Source: Clostridiaceae bacterium (GTDB lineage Bacteria; Bacillota_A; Clostridia; Clostridiales; Clostridiaceae). Taken from it: a stretch of DNA of 64,000 nt. The first letter of the stretch is position 1, and the number at the start of each line of letters is the position of its first letter. The notes under the pieces are model-generated. The model saw nothing but the letters and a program-made list of their open reading frames with translations. It did no database searches and was not told the DNA's origin. Position numbers and translations under genes: made by a program. The DNA lies in contig JAQSXU010000005.1 of NCBI GenBank assembly GCA_029256485.1, positions 124,001-188,000 on the forward strand. Direction: 5' to 3'. Positions 44,979 to 55,419 of this stretch are shown here, in pieces.

Positions 44979-46696
44979 AGGTCTTCAGAATACAAAGTTT
45001 CTTTTTTAAGTAAGCTGTTTGATAAATTAATCAGATTACCTTTTTCACTTAATAAAATGTGCTTTGTTTCTTCATAAAGGTTGTCCACTAAGTTTCTACA
45101 TTCCTCTACAATTTTATTCTCGTTGGTATTTAAATTAGTCAGTTCATTTATATTAAGTAGACCTAAAGTATTACCCATTCCGTATTCAGTTATCATGCTT
45201 AATGCAATTTTTGTACTTTGCTTTAAATCACTATGAGCGCCTGTTGTTATATGTTCACTGCCAAATATAATTTCCTCAGAAGCTCTTCCTCCAAGCAATA
45301 CCATTATCCTGTTTTTTAAATATTCTTTATGCTGATACATTCTGCTTTCCGGAATACTTAAGGTATATCCTCCAGCACCTTTTGTACTTGGAATTATGGT
45401 TACTTTTGATACTTTCTCATCAGGAAGCACCTTCATTGAAATCAAAGCATGTCCTGCTTCGTGATAAGCAGTAATATTTCTATCAATATCCTTAATATAG
45501 CTCCTATTTTTCTTTTCATATCCGGCTAGTATTATAGAATATGCAGCATCCATATGCTTTTCCTCAATAAACTTACTATTTTCTTTACAGGCAAGTATCG
45601 CAGCTTCATTTACAAAGCTTTCTATTTTTGCCCCTGAAAAATAAGTTGTTTTTTGAGCCCAATCATTTAAACATATTTTTTTTGCTGGTTTATTTTTCAA
45701 ATGTAGTGAAAGTATTTTTTCTCGTGCATCTATGTCAGGAAGCATAATTTCTATGTGCCTATCGAATCTTCCAGGTCTTAATAAAGCTGAGTCAAGCATA
45801 TCTAACCTATTTGTGGCGGCAATAACTACTATTCCTTCCTTTTCGTTAAATCCGGACATTTCAGTTAATAGAGCATTTAGAGTTTGATCTCTCTCGTCAG
45901 AACCACCAGCTCTAGATGCATCTCTTTTTTTACCTATAGCATCAATTTCATCAATAAAAATAACAGCTTTGCCATGACTTCTTGCCTTCTTGAATAACTG
46001 TCTTATACGGCTTGCTCCTACCCCTACATATACCTGTACAAAATCAGAGCCTGTTACAGCGTAGAACGGTACACCTGCTTCTCCGGCCACAGCTTTTGCT
46101 AACAGGGTTTTACCAGTACCAGGCTCACCATAAAGTATTATTCCCTTAGGCATTCTGGCACCATAGGAAGCATATTTTTCTGGATTGCTCAGGAAGTCTA
46201 CAATATCTTTCACACTTTCCTTTGCCTCTTCGTTTCCAGCCACACTGGAAAAATTGTATTTCACATTTTCTAGTGCACTTGTTTCCATAGTATCAACAGA
46301 ATTCATTCTTCTTGACGCAATATTAGAATTTTTAAAGGCAATAATGCCAATTGCAGCTAAGGAACTAATTAAAATAATAATTGGAACTATTTCTTTTAAA
46401 TTTGCAGGACCTTGTTCAAGCACTTGTACGTTTTTCTTTAGCAAATCTTCTTTAAAATTGTCTGCTCTGGGATTGTCACTTTCATATTGAGTTCCATCTT
46501 TTAATTTAATGGTGATTTTGGGTGAAGCTGTAATATAAACTGTACTGACTTTATTATTAGATAAATCATTAATAAATTCAGAATATGACTTATATTTATA
46601 TGCGGAAGAAGTAAAATTTAATATTAAAAGCATAATTAATGATAATAAAGCAGTTATGATAGGAATATATATATATTTTTTCTTAATCTTATTCAT
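44957..46696 (-). CDS. FtsH-family ATP-dependent zinc metalloprotease
   Basis: A 579-residue membrane AAA+ protease. TM1 (residues 8-28) and TM2 (about 105-125) flank a small extracytoplasmic domain; then the AAA+ module with Walker A GEPGTGKT (190-197), Walker B IFIDEIDAIG, second region of homology AATNRLDMLDSALLRPGRFDR, and the zinc protease site HEAGH (412-416). Length is slightly below the usual 600-650 of housekeeping FtsH and it ends abruptly after ETLYSEDLKKMVLS without the acidic tail, so it may be an accessory paralogue. Start ATG at 46696 behind AAGGATGA. Confidence 0.9.
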   Translation of the reverse strand: MNKIKKKYIYIPIITALLSLIMLLILNFTSSAYKYKSYSEFINDLSNNKVSTVYITASPKITIKLKDGTQYESDNPRADNFKEDLLKKNVQVLEQGPANLKEIVPIIILISSLAAIGIIAFKNSNIASRRMNSVDTMETSALENVKYNFSSVAGNEEAKESVKDIVDFLSNPEKYASYGARMPKGIILYGEPGTGKTLLAKAVAGEAGVPFYAVTGSDFVQVYVGVGASRIRQLFKKARSHGKAVIFIDEIDAIGKKRDASRAGGSDERDQTLNALLTEMSGFNEKEGIVVIAATNRLDMLDSALLRPGRFDRHIEIMLPDIDAREKILSLHLKNKPAKKICLNDWAQKTTYFSGAKIESFVNEAAILACKENSKFIEEKHMDAAYSIILAGYEKKNRSYIKDIDRNITAYHEAGHALISMKVLPDEKVSKVTIIPSTKGAGGYTLSIPESRMYQHKEYLKNRIMVLLGGRASEEIIFGSEHITTGAHSDLKQSTKIALSMITEYGMGNTLGLLNINELTNLNTNENKIVEECRNLVDNLYEETKHILLSEKGNLINLSNSLLKKETLYSEDLKKMVLS

Positions 46697-46934
46697 GTAA
46701 TCATCCTTTCTAATATCTTGGCTATGCAGCCTTCTTTCAAATCTATTTTGATATTATAATAAAATATAGACAAAGTCTAATTAAAATCATAAATTTTACT
46801 AATGTAATTTATACCATAGCTAAAAATTTCATTGCAGAATTGTAAATTTAATGTATACTTTATTGTATATAACGGATTAGAGTTATCATATTGCAGCTTT
46901 GTATTATGTGTATAGGAAATGGGAGGGTAAAAAC

Positions 46935-47903
46935 ATGAAGATAACTGCTGTTAAGGCTGTATTAACCGGCCAGGATATACTAGGAATATTAAATGAATAT
47001 GTTATTGTAGAAGGTTTGAAATTTGAAAAAATTGAAATAAATGAACTGATTACTGTATATGGAAGCTATAAAAAAGGAATTACAATTCCTTTTAAAGCGC
47101 AAGTTGGTATTGGAAATATAATAGATAATACTGTGAATCTTAAAATATTTAATATAAATGTAATGAAAATTGGAATGTTAAATTTAATAAAAAATTTGGC
47201 GTTAAAAACATCTTTAAAAGATTTTTATGATGTGGGAATAAAGGTTAATAAAGACAATATAGCAGTGAATCTTGGCACTATTTCAAAACTTGTGCCCTAT
47301 GTCTATTTTAAATTAAATAAAGTCAATATTGTGCAGGAAACAATAGAAGCAGAGGTAGAAGAGGTCATTTATGCTAAGAACAAAGAAACAATAAAATTTG
47401 AAAAAAAGAAGAAGAAAGTAAAGGACTGCATTAAGGATAATTATTCAAATCTGAGACATAAAGTGGAAGAAAATGTTCCGGATAAATATGAAAAGTTAGC
47501 TGAATATGCATTGATTATCCCAGATATAGTTGTACTATTTTATAGATTGTTTAAAGATAAAAGGATTGGAATGAAAAATAAGCTGTTAATTGGTGGAATA
47601 ACTGCTTATTTGGCAAGTCCAATTGATATATTACCTGACTTCATACCATTTATAGGTAAAGTTGATGATATAGCTATAGCATTTTTTGGATTAAATGCAA
47701 TAATTAATGAAGTACCTGAAAATGTAATTTTAGAAAACTGGCAAGGTGAAGAAGATATAGTTCTCATGGTTAAAGAAGCCGTTAAGTACATATCTCAGGT
47801 TGTAGGGGCAAAAAATATAGATAAATTAATTAATTTAATAAAAGGATTTCATTCAAAGAAAAGCAATGAAGAAAATATGAATAAAGAATATCAGGAGATG
47901 TAG
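46935..47903 (+). CDS. DUF1232 (YkvA-like) domain protein
   Basis: A 322-residue protein whose C-terminal part holds the YkvA-type DUF1232 core AYLASPIDILPDFIPFIGKVDD (written here only in part: SPIDILPDFIPFIG), a short membrane-associated hairpin of unknown function. The N-terminal 130 residues are mixed alpha/beta and unrecognised; a charged stretch (FEKKKKKVKDCIK) separates them. Start: ATG at 46935 behind TGGGAGGG rather than the ATG at 46899. It is four bases from the RNase HI start, so they form an operon. Confidence 0.82.
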   Translation: MKITAVKAVLTGQDILGILNEYVIVEGLKFEKIEINELITVYGSYKKGITIPFKAQVGIGNIIDNTVNLKIFNINVMKIGMLNLIKNLALKTSLKDFYDVGIKVNKDNIAVNLGTISKLVPYVYFKLNKVNIVQETIEAEVEEVIYAKNKETIKFEKKKKKVKDCIKDNYSNLRHKVEENVPDKYEKLAEYALIIPDIVVLFYRLFKDKRIGMKNKLLIGGITAYLASPIDILPDFIPFIGKVDDIAIAFFGLNAIINEVPENVILENWQGEEDIVLMVKEAVKYISQVVGAKNIDKLINLIKGFHSKKSNEENMNKEYQEM

Positions 47904-47906
47904 TAT

Positions 47907-48365
47907 ATGAAAAATGTGACAATATATACTGATGGAGCCTGTAGAGGAAACGGAAAAGAAAATACCATTGGCGGTTATGGTATAATACTTATTTATAATG
48001 AAACAAAAAAAGAAATAAATAAAGCATTTAGAAATACTACAAATAATATTATGGAGCTTACAGCTGTTATAGATGCTCTATCTGTATTGAAGGAACCATG
48101 CTGTGCAAAAATATATAGTGATTCAGCTTACGTTGTCAATGCAGTAAATTTAAATTGGCTCAATAATTGGCAAAGAAACGGATGGAAAAGTGCATCTAAG
48201 GAGCCAGTTAAAAATAAAGAACTTTGGGAACAGCTTTTACAACTTATAAAATATCATAAAGTTGAATTTATTAAGGTTAAAGGCCACAGTACCAATGAAT
48301 TAAATAATAGATGTGACCAGCTTGCAAATGAGGCTATGGATGAAATACAGATAAACATTACGTAA
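47907..48365 (+). CDS. rnhA: ribonuclease HI
   Basis: A 152-residue nuclease of the E. coli RNase HI type. Catalytic residues are visible in [11 protein letters not shown] (Asp), NIMELTAV (Glu), IYSDSAYVV (Asp) and [10 protein letters not shown] (Asp), with the supporting His in VKGHS. It degrades RNA in RNA-DNA hybrids. The basic handle region [16 protein letters not shown] is present. Start ATG at 47907, four bases after the DUF1232 stop, with AGGAGAT as the ribosome site inside that gene's end. Confidence 0.95.
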   Translation: MKNVTIYTDGACRGNGKENTIGGYGIILIYNETKKEINKAFRNTTNNIMELTAVIDALSVLKEPCCAKIYSDSAYVVNAVNLNWLNNWQRNGWKSASKEPVKNKELWEQLLQLIKYHKVEFIKVKGHSTNELNNRCDQLANEAMDEIQINIT

Positions 48366-48424
48366 GCTTAATTTATACAATATGAAAATAGCGAATTTTC
48401 AACGCTTTTGAATATTGTAAAAAT

Positions 48425-48451
48425 TTATAGTTGAAGTTGTTCAACTATAAT
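48425..48451 (+). promoter_or_regulatory. promoter -10 within a 26-bp palindromic operator
   Basis: TTATAGTTGAA (48425-48435) and TTCAACTATAA (48440-48450) form a perfect inverted repeat with a 4-bp centre; its right arm includes TATAAT (48446-48451), a consensus -10. A dimeric regulator binding here would block the promoter of the small YtxH-like gene. The regulator is not identified. Confidence 0.6.
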
Positions 48452-48522
48452 ATAAAATATGTTTAATTTATTTAAAAATGCATATTCTATAGTTAAAACA
48501 TAACATAAGGAGTGAAAGGAAT

Positions 48523-48699
48523 ATGCAAAATAAATTTTTCAGGGGAATAACAACTGGAGCCATGCTTGGATTTGCAGCTAGTATGTTAGTTGCACCACAA
48601 TTAGATAGAAACACAAGAAAAAGACTGAAAAGAACGGCTAGATATGTGAGGAGTACTGCAGAAGATGCTTATTGTAACATGAAAGATTGGATGAAATAA
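48523..48699 (+). CDS. YtxH-like small membrane protein (58 aa)
   Basis: ATG at 48523 follows GGAGTGAAAGGA. The product has a single hydrophobic N-terminal segment with GAMLGFAASMLVAPQ (the short glycine-rich helix and AP of YtxH-type proteins), then a basic amphipathic tail of Arg/Lys residues. YtxH proteins are small stress-linked envelope proteins of unknown mechanism. A perfect terminator follows, and a palindromic promoter precedes it. Confidence 0.75.
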   Translation: MQNKFFRGITTGAMLGFAASMLVAPQLDRNTRKRLKRTARYVRSTAEDAYCNMKDWMK

Positions 48700-48711
48700 A
48701 TTAAAATGAAG

Positions 48712-48744
48712 TAAACCTAGAGTTTTTCTAGGTTTATTTTTTTC
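48712..48744 (+). terminator. Rho-independent terminator
   Basis: TAAACCTAGA (48712-48721) and TCTAGGTTTA (48727-48736) form a perfect stem followed by eight T. Confidence 0.85.
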
Positions 48745-48914
48745 GGCAGCATTCTAATTGACTGTTATAACATAATAAACAAATTTGTCAGTAAATAAAC
48801 TTTTTTATAAAATTTTTATATTATGCATAAAAATATGCTATAATATATTTAATTATCTACGAAATAATTAATTATATTCAAAATTAGCTGATGTAAGTAA
48901 AGGATGAGTGAGCT

Positions 48915-50219
48915 ATGGAGATACTATCTTTAGGTGAAAAGATAAAAAGGACAAGAAAAGAACTAAATATGACTCTAAAGGATTTAGCAGGTGATAGAAT
49001 AACTCCAGGACAAATCAGTTTAGTGGAATCGGGTAAATCAAATCCAAGTATGGATTTGCTGGAATATTTAGCTGAAGCATTAAATACTTCTATTGAATAT
49101 TTGATGGAATCAGAAGAATCACAAGCTGAAAAGATTTGTTATTATTTTGAAAACATGGCAGAATCATATATAATAGGCGAGGCCTTAACCAATGCGGAGC
49201 AGTATATTGAAAAAGCATTGTATTATGCAGAAAAATACAACTTAGAGTATAGAAAAGCTAAGAACCTTTATCTAAGAGGGGTTGTTTACATGAAAAAAGA
49301 GGAAACAGCCTTAGCTCAACAGTTTTTTTTATCTGCAAATGTGATTTTTATAAAAAATAATTTCCATGAAGAAACAGTTAATACATTTCTTAATCTGGGT
49401 AAAATTACATTGAATCTCAAGGCATATCATTCCTCATGCAGCTATTTCCAACAGGCTGAAAAGGTTTATAGCGATAATGATATAGGAAATGATTTTCTTT
49501 TAGGAGAAATTTTCTATTATATTGCTTATACCTATTTTAAGCTTGAAAGTTTTGATAAGGCAATGGACTATTCATTCCTTGCAAAAGAGAAATTCAGACA
49601 ATTGGATGATAAAAAGGAATATGCAAAGGCACTTTTACTGCTTTCAGAACAATATAGCAAGCAGGGAGATTTGAATAATGCCATAAAGTATTCTAAAAAG
49701 ACCTTAGATGTGTATAAAGAAGTTGAAGATGGACAACTCATTGCTGATATTGAGAATAATTTAGGAAAGCTTTTTTATGAATTTGAAAATTTAGAGGAAT
49801 CTTTTATTCATCTTAATAAGGCTAAAGAATTAAGAGTTAAGAATAAGGATAAAAAGTTAGTTGACACATTAACTAATATTTGTGAAAATTTTATAAAATT
49901 AAAGGATATTGAAAAGGCAAAGTTAACACTAAATGAAATAATTCAAGCAATTGATGATGGAAGTGATAAAGCACTAATTCAATATTATATATTAAAATAT
50001 AAAGTAGAACTTTTAGAATCAAATACTAAGGAAGCAGAAAATACACTGTTATTGGCATTAAACTTTGTTGTAAATATGGAATATGTAAAAGAAATTGCAG
50101 AAATCTCAATAATGATCGGTAAATTCTATCTAGATTGTGGGAAAGATAAAGAGGCAGCAAAATACTTAAATAAGGGTGTAGAAAACTTTAAGAAGATTGG
50201 TGTTATAAAAGAGTCTTGA
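48915..50219 (+). CDS. XRE-type HTH regulator with TPR domain (paralogue 1)
   Basis: A 434-residue cytoplasmic protein: an N-terminal XRE helix-turn-helix (residues 5-62, GEKIKRTRKELNMTLKDLAG...ISLVESGKSNPS) and a C-terminal array of about eight TPR repeats, with typical stretches such as ALAQQFFLSANVIF, EIFYYIAYTYFKLESFDKAMDYS and DIENNLGKLFYE. This architecture matches RRNPP-type and other HTH-TPR regulators that respond to peptides or protein partners. Start ATG at 48915 after AAAGGATGAG. A second, related gene follows by 20 bp. Confidence 0.9.
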   Translation: MEILSLGEKIKRTRKELNMTLKDLAGDRITPGQISLVESGKSNPSMDLLEYLAEALNTSIEYLMESEESQAEKICYYFENMAESYIIGEALTNAEQYIEKALYYAEKYNLEYRKAKNLYLRGVVYMKKEETALAQQFFLSANVIFIKNNFHEETVNTFLNLGKITLNLKAYHSSCSYFQQAEKVYSDNDIGNDFLLGEIFYYIAYTYFKLESFDKAMDYSFLAKEKFRQLDDKKEYAKALLLLSEQYSKQGDLNNAIKYSKKTLDVYKEVEDGQLIADIENNLGKLFYEFENLEESFIHLNKAKELRVKNKDKKLVDTLTNICENFIKLKDIEKAKLTLNEIIQAIDDGSDKALIQYYILKYKVELLESNTKEAENTLLLALNFVVNMEYVKEIAEISIMIGKFYLDCGKDKEAAKYLNKGVENFKKIGVIKES

Positions 50220-50239
50220 AATATGAATAGGTGGTAATT

Positions 50240-51493
50240 ATGGAGATACTTTCAACTGGACAAAAAATTAAAAGGGCAAGAATTTATAAGGGTCTTACTT
50301 TAAAGGATATATGTGATAACAAAATTTCGGTTTCCAAAATGAGCTGTATTGAAAATGACAAAATAAAACCTGATGACGAGGTATTAGAATTAATCGCAAA
50401 AAAACTTTCACTACAAAGCGATTATCTAAGAGAGGGAGTAAAAGAACAAATTACCAAAAATCTAAAAACACTTGAGAATTCTAAGAAAAGGCATGATTAT
50501 GAAAATTTATTAGAATACAATCTTAAATATGCTGAGGAGTACTTATATTTTGATTTAGCTTTTGAAGTAATGCATAGGCTGTTCAATTACTATTTAGATT
50601 CAGGTAAGTCAGAAAAACTTCAAATAAATACATCAAAGTATTATGACTATTGGCAGAAGTCAGATATAGAAAAAAATGAAACTGCCTACTATATGGATGT
50701 AGCTAGGTATTTTTATAATACTTCAGAGTTTGCCCAAGCAGCAAGTTACTATAACAATGTGAGAAAATCCTCAAGAAAAAACGAAAATAATATGATACTT
50801 GCAAAAGCTACATATAATGAATCAGCATGCTATTTAATGCTTGAAAACTATGAAAGGGCTTACGAAATATCGGTTAGGCTCATTGATTTGTGTGATTATT
50901 TAGATTCTGATTTAAATAAAGCTGATGCTTATCACATGTTAGCTTTATTATCAATTAGAATGGACAAAGGAAAATTTGAGGAATATGAGGCTAAGTCCTA
51001 TGAACTTTATAAAGATGACGCCGCACATAAAGCATCAGCCATTTATAATTATGCATCTGTAATGTTTGAAGTGGGTTTAACTGAAAGGGCCCTGGAGTAC
51101 ATAAATAAGGCTTTAGAAACTTATCCACGGGAGGATAAAGAAAAATATGTACGATTTATGATTTTAGCAATAGGGGAACTGGTTAAAAATAACATATTAG
51201 ATATATCTCAAACTGTATGTGATGATGCTTTAAATTATGCTATTAAATTGGATAGCTTGAAACTAATAGAAAAAGCATATTATTTCAAATCAATTATACT
51301 GGAGAAGCAAGGCAATTTTGATATGGCAGAAATGTATATGAATTTATCCTTTGATGCTCTTCGAAAGTTTGGGAATAACCAAGACATATATAAAAGATAT
51401 TTAAAGCTTGGAGATTTATATTATAAACTTGGAAATACATATGATTCCATTAAATATTTTAATTTAGCAATAAACCTTGAAAAAAAACTATAG
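50240..51493 (+). CDS. XRE-type HTH regulator with TPR domain (paralogue 2)
   Basis: A 417-residue protein of the same design as its upstream neighbour: HTH at residues 3-60 (GQKIKRARIYKGLTLKDICD), then TPR repeats (YNESACYLMLENYERAYE, YNYASVMFEVGLTERALEYI, YLKLGDLYYKLGNTYDSIKYF). The N-terminal dozen residues are nearly identical to paralogue 1 (MEILSxGxKIKRxR), so they arose by duplication, but the bodies have diverged. Start: ATG at 50240 with TAGGTGGT upstream, not the GTG at 50231. Immediately followed by a terminator and clpB. Confidence 0.9.
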   Translation: MEILSTGQKIKRARIYKGLTLKDICDNKISVSKMSCIENDKIKPDDEVLELIAKKLSLQSDYLREGVKEQITKNLKTLENSKKRHDYENLLEYNLKYAEEYLYFDLAFEVMHRLFNYYLDSGKSEKLQINTSKYYDYWQKSDIEKNETAYYMDVARYFYNTSEFAQAASYYNNVRKSSRKNENNMILAKATYNESACYLMLENYERAYEISVRLIDLCDYLDSDLNKADAYHMLALLSIRMDKGKFEEYEAKSYELYKDDAAHKASAIYNYASVMFEVGLTERALEYINKALETYPREDKEKYVRFMILAIGELVKNNILDISQTVCDDALNYAIKLDSLKLIEKAYYFKSIILEKQGNFDMAEMYMNLSFDALRKFGNNQDIYKRYLKLGDLYYKLGNTYDSIKYFNLAINLEKKL

Positions 51494-51536
51494 TGGATTA
51501 ATATACAAATTTACTTACATATCATTAATTTAAAAG

Positions 51537-51566
51537 ATACTTTAGGGTTTTCCTAAAGTATTTTTT
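51537..51566 (+). terminator. Rho-independent terminator
   Basis: A perfect 10-bp stem ATACTTTAGG / CCTAAAGTAT with a 5-nt loop and T tail, between the regulators and clpB. Confidence 0.85.
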
Positions 51567-51601
51567 ATTAATTAATAATCTGTGAATTAATTTTATTAGC
51601 T

Positions 51602-51630
51602 GTTGTATAGACAACTTAGTTGGATATAAT
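51602..51630 (+). promoter_or_regulatory. clpB promoter with inverted repeat over the -35
   Basis: TTGTAT (51603-51608) and TATAAT (51625-51630) with a 16-bp spacer lie 35 bp before the clpB start. GTTGTATAGACAAC (51602-51615) is an inverted repeat covering the -35. No CIRCE or CtsR box was found. Confidence 0.6.
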
Positions 51631-51665
51631 TAAAGTATATTTAAAGTTAACAAAGGAGGGTTATT

Positions 51666-54266
51666 ATGGATATTGAAAAGTTAACTATAAAAGTACAGCA
51701 AGCCATCAACGATGCACAGGTTATAGCAGTAAAAAATAATAACCAGCAGTTAGATGTGATTCATTTGTTTAGCTCACTTATAAGTCAACATGATGGATTG
51801 ATCCCAAATATATTCAGCAAAATGGGGATAGATGTAAACAAGTTAAATATTTATACAGAAAAGGTTCTTCAGAGATATCCTAAGGTTACGGGAGAGGGAG
51901 CTGAATCTGGCGGTGTATATGCAACAAGGCGATTTGAAGAAGTATTTATAAAGGCTGAGAATGAAGCAAAAAAATTCAAAGATTCTTATATTAGTGTAGA
52001 ACATGTAATGTTAGGAATTATGGATGTAAACAGCAATGATGTTAATGATATTTTAAAAGAGTTCGATATAAAGAAAAATAATTTTTTAGATGCATTAGTT
52101 TTAGTAAGAGGAAATCAAAGAGTTGATACTCAAGATCCAGAAGGTACTTATGAAGCTTTAATAAAGTATGGAAGAAATTTAGTGGAGGAAGCAAAGAAAC
52201 ATAAATTAGATCCAGTAATAGGAAGAGATGAGGAAATTAGAAGAGTTATTAGAATACTTTCTAGAAGAACTAAAAATAATCCGGTTCTCATAGGAGAACC
52301 GGGAGTTGGGAAAACTGCCATTGTTGAAGGATTGGCAGAGAGGATAGTCAGGGGAGATGTACCGGAAGGATTAAAAAATAAAATAATTTTTTCTCTTGAT
52401 ATGGGAGCATTAATTGCAGGAGCAAAATTTAGAGGAGAATTTGAGGAAAGATTAAAGGCTGTATTAAAAGAAGTTGAAAAAAGTGAAGGGAAAATAATTT
52501 TATTCATTGATGAAATCCATACCATAGTTGGGGCCGGAAAAACTGAAGGCTCAATGGATGCTGGTAATATAATTAAGCCAATGCTTGCTAGAGGAGAGCT
52601 TCACTGTATAGGGGCAACTACATTTGATGAATTTAGAAAGTATTTTGAAAAAGATAAAGCCTTAGAAAGAAGATTTCAGCCGGTTATTGTAGATGAACCT
52701 TCGGTTGAGGACAGTATATCAATTTTAAGAGGTCTTAAGGAAAAGTTTGAGATCTATCACGGAATAAGAATACATGACTCATCAATAGTTGCTGCTGCCA
52801 AACTTTCAAACAGGTATATAACAAATCGATATTTACCTGATAAGGCAATTGATTTAATAGATGAGGCTTGTGCTATGATTAGGTCTGACATTGACAGTAT
52901 GCCTACAGAAATGGATTTATTAAAGAGAAAAATATTTCAAATAAAAATCGAAAAAGAAGCTTTGTCAAAAGAAAAAGATGCAGCATCTATAGAAAGATTA
53001 AATGAGTTAGAGAAAGAATTGAGTAATTTAAATGAAAAAGACAGAGAAATGAGCGCAAAATATGAAAAAGAAAAATCAGAAATTACAGAAGTTAGAAATT
53101 TGAAACAGCAGTTGGATGAAGTTAGGGGTAAAATGGAAAAGGCTGAAAGAGAATACGATCTAAACAAAATTGCTGAATTAAAATATGGTGTAATTCCTGA
53201 GCTTGAAGCTAAAATTAAGGAAAAGGAAGAAAAATTAAAAACTAATAATGAAAATTCCATGTTAAAGGAAGAAGTTACTGAAAATGAAATATCTCAAATA
53301 GTTTCCAAGTGGACCGGGATACCAGTTTCAAGACTGGTGGAAGGTGAAAGAAAAAAGCTGCTTAGGATGGATGAGGAATTATCCAAAAGAGTAATAGGGC
53401 AGGAAGAAGCCGTAAAAGCAGTATCTAATGCGGTATTGAGAGCTAGAGCAGGGATGAAGGATCCCAAAAGACCAATTGGATCATTTATATTTCTTGGACC
53501 AACTGGCGTAGGAAAAACAGAATTGGCTAAAACTTTGGCAAGAACATTGTTTGATAGTGAAGAAAATATAGTAAGGATTGATATGTCAGAATATATGGAG
53601 AAGTACTCTGTATCAAGGCTCATTGGAGCACCTCCGGGATATGTAGGATATGATGAAGGAGGCCAGCTCACTGAAGCTGTAAGAAGAAAACCATATAGTA
53701 TTATTCTTTTTGATGAAATAGAAAAAGCCCATGATGATGTCTTTAATATATTTCTGCAAATACTTGATGAAGGAAGACTTACAGATAATAAGGGAAAAAT
53801 AATAGATTTCAAAAACACAATTATTATTATGACATCAAATATTGGCAGCAGCTACCTGTTAAATAATATAAGTACTACTGGCATCGACTCTAACATTAAG
53901 GATAGAGTAATGAATGAATTAAAGGGACGATTTAAGCCAGAGTTTTTAAATAGGTTGGACGATATTATTATGTTTAAGCCGCTGTCTACAGTGGAAATCG
54001 AAAAAATTATTGACATATTTATTGAAAACATAAAGAATAGATTAAAAGAGAGAAGCATAGACTTAAAAATTACGGAAAACGCAAAGAAACTTATGGCACA
54101 AGAGGGATATGATCCAGTGTATGGAGCGAGACCTTTAAAGAGATATATTGAGAATACGTTGGAGACTTCAGTGGCTAGAATGATAATAGCAGGACAGGTA
54201 TCTAATGGATCAACCATAGGAGTTAATGAAATAAATAATGAACTTGTAATTGAGAAAATTGTATAG
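51666..54266 (+). CDS. clpB: ATP-dependent chaperone ClpB
   Basis: An 866-residue Hsp100 disaggregase with the complete order: Clp N-domain (1-145), first AAA+ module with GEPGVGKTA and [20 protein letters not shown], the long coiled-coil middle domain (about 400-525) that distinguishes ClpB from ClpA/ClpC, and the second AAA+ module with [10 protein letters not shown] and [13 protein letters not shown]. No ClpP-binding tripeptide is needed. It works with DnaK to resolve aggregates. Start ATG at 51666 after AAAGGAGGG. Monocistronic from its own promoter. Confidence 0.97.
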   Translation: MDIEKLTIKVQQAINDAQVIAVKNNNQQLDVIHLFSSLISQHDGLIPNIFSKMGIDVNKLNIYTEKVLQRYPKVTGEGAESGGVYATRRFEEVFIKAENEAKKFKDSYISVEHVMLGIMDVNSNDVNDILKEFDIKKNNFLDALVLVRGNQRVDTQDPEGTYEALIKYGRNLVEEAKKHKLDPVIGRDEEIRRVIRILSRRTKNNPVLIGEPGVGKTAIVEGLAERIVRGDVPEGLKNKIIFSLDMGALIAGAKFRGEFEERLKAVLKEVEKSEGKIILFIDEIHTIVGAGKTEGSMDAGNIIKPMLARGELHCIGATTFDEFRKYFEKDKALERRFQPVIVDEPSVEDSISILRGLKEKFEIYHGIRIHDSSIVAAAKLSNRYITNRYLPDKAIDLIDEACAMIRSDIDSMPTEMDLLKRKIFQIKIEKEALSKEKDAASIERLNELEKELSNLNEKDREMSAKYEKEKSEITEVRNLKQQLDEVRGKMEKAEREYDLNKIAELKYGVIPELEAKIKEKEEKLKTNNENSMLKEEVTENEISQIVSKWTGIPVSRLVEGERKKLLRMDEELSKRVIGQEEAVKAVSNAVLRARAGMKDPKRPIGSFIFLGPTGVGKTELAKTLARTLFDSEENIVRIDMSEYMEKYSVSRLIGAPPGYVGYDEGGQLTEAVRRKPYSIILFDEIEKAHDDVFNIFLQILDEGRLTDNKGKIIDFKNTIIIMTSNIGSSYLLNNISTTGIDSNIKDRVMNELKGRFKPEFLNRLDDIIMFKPLSTVEIEKIIDIFIENIKNRLKERSIDLKITENAKKLMAQEGYDPVYGARPLKRYIENTLETSVARMIIAGQVSNGSTIGVNEINNELVIEKIV

Positions 54267-54321
54267 TTTTATGGTAAAATTGCCATTGCGATAATTTATT
54301 AAGAAGAAAGTAGGGAGTATT

Positions 54322-55308
54322 ATGAGTATATTAGTTTGTGGCGGTGCAGGATATATAGGAAGCCATATGGTTGCTGAGCTTTTAGAGAATGGTGAGGATG
54401 TAATAATTCTTGATAGCTTTGTAAAAGGCCATAGAGAAGCTGTGCTTGGTGGAAAAGTATATGAGGGAGATTTGAGAAATAAAGAAATTTTACACAAAGT
54501 ATTTACTGAAAATAAAATTGAAGCTGTCATTGATTTTGCTGCTTTCTCTCTAGTAGGAGAAAGTGTTGAGAAGCCATTAATGTATTTTGAAAATAATGTT
54601 TATTCTACATTGTGTTTGCTTCAGGCTATGAAGGAATATGGAACAAAATATATAGTATTCTCTTCTACTGCAGCTACTTACGGTGAACCTGAGAATATTC
54701 CAATATTAGAACAGGATAAAACATTTCCAACCAATCCATATGGTGAATCAAAATTAATAGTAGAGAAAATGTTAAAATGGTGTGATAAGGCATATGGCAT
54801 TAAATATACTGCACTTAGATATTTTAACGCTGCCGGTGCACATGTCAGCGGTAAAATAGGAGAGGATCACAAACCTGAATCACATTTAATTCCAATAATT
54901 CTTCAGGTGGCTTTGGGTCAGCGAGAAAAAATAATGATTTATGGTGATGACTATAAAACTCCAGATGGCACATGTGTAAGAGACTACGTTCATGTTACCG
55001 ATCTTGCCAGTGCTCATTTATTAGCACTACAAAGATTAAGAAATGGTGGAGAAAGCAAAATATACAATCTTGGTAATGGCAAGGGATTTTCAGTGAAGGA
55101 AGTAATTGATGTTACAAGAAAAGTGACAGGAGTAAATATTAAAGCACAGGTTGATAAAAGAAGACCTGGAGATCCAGCAATTCTAATTGCATCCTCAGAA
55201 AAAGCAAAGAAGGAATTAAATTGGAATCCTAAGTTTGATTCCCTGGAAACTATAATACAGAGTGCATGGAATTGGCATAAAAATCATGAAAATGGGTATG
55301 AAAAATAG
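54322..55308 (+). CDS. galE: UDP-glucose 4-epimerase
   Basis: A 328-residue extended SDR enzyme with the NAD loop GGAGYIGSH, catalytic pair Tyr/Lys in NPYGESK, Ser/Thr in FSSTAATYG, and the substrate motif LRYFNAAGA. It interconverts UDP-glucose and UDP-galactose (or the N-acetyl forms) for cell-surface polysaccharide synthesis. Start ATG at 54322 behind AGTAGGGAG. No sugar operon surrounds it. Confidence 0.95.
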   Translation: MSILVCGGAGYIGSHMVAELLENGEDVIILDSFVKGHREAVLGGKVYEGDLRNKEILHKVFTENKIEAVIDFAAFSLVGESVEKPLMYFENNVYSTLCLLQAMKEYGTKYIVFSSTAATYGEPENIPILEQDKTFPTNPYGESKLIVEKMLKWCDKAYGIKYTALRYFNAAGAHVSGKIGEDHKPESHLIPIILQVALGQREKIMIYGDDYKTPDGTCVRDYVHVTDLASAHLLALQRLRNGGESKIYNLGNGKGFSVKEVIDVTRKVTGVNIKAQVDKRRPGDPAILIASSEKAKKELNWNPKFDSLETIIQSAWNWHKNHENGYEK

Positions 55309-55419
55309 TTTATTATAAATGATGGATTAAAGCATAAAAATTAACTCTAATTTTTTAGAAAATAAAGGTTAAGCTATTTATAGTAGAAGAAGATAGAATT
55401 ATGTCAAGAGGTGCTGAAA

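Noticed and set aside
48376..48420. Terminator after rnhA
   Set aside because: Inverted arms TACAATAT/ATATTGTA exist, but the inner stem is imperfect and there is no T tract, so it was not called.
51494..51665. CIRCE or CtsR operator before clpB
   Set aside because: Neither TTAGCACTC/GAGTGCTAA nor GGTCAAA repeats is present in the 170-bp upstream region.
53294..53818. 174-codon antisense ORF inside clpB, and similar ones at 52148-52525 and 53852-54217
   Set aside because: They mirror the codon bias of a long conserved gene and encode no recognisable protein.
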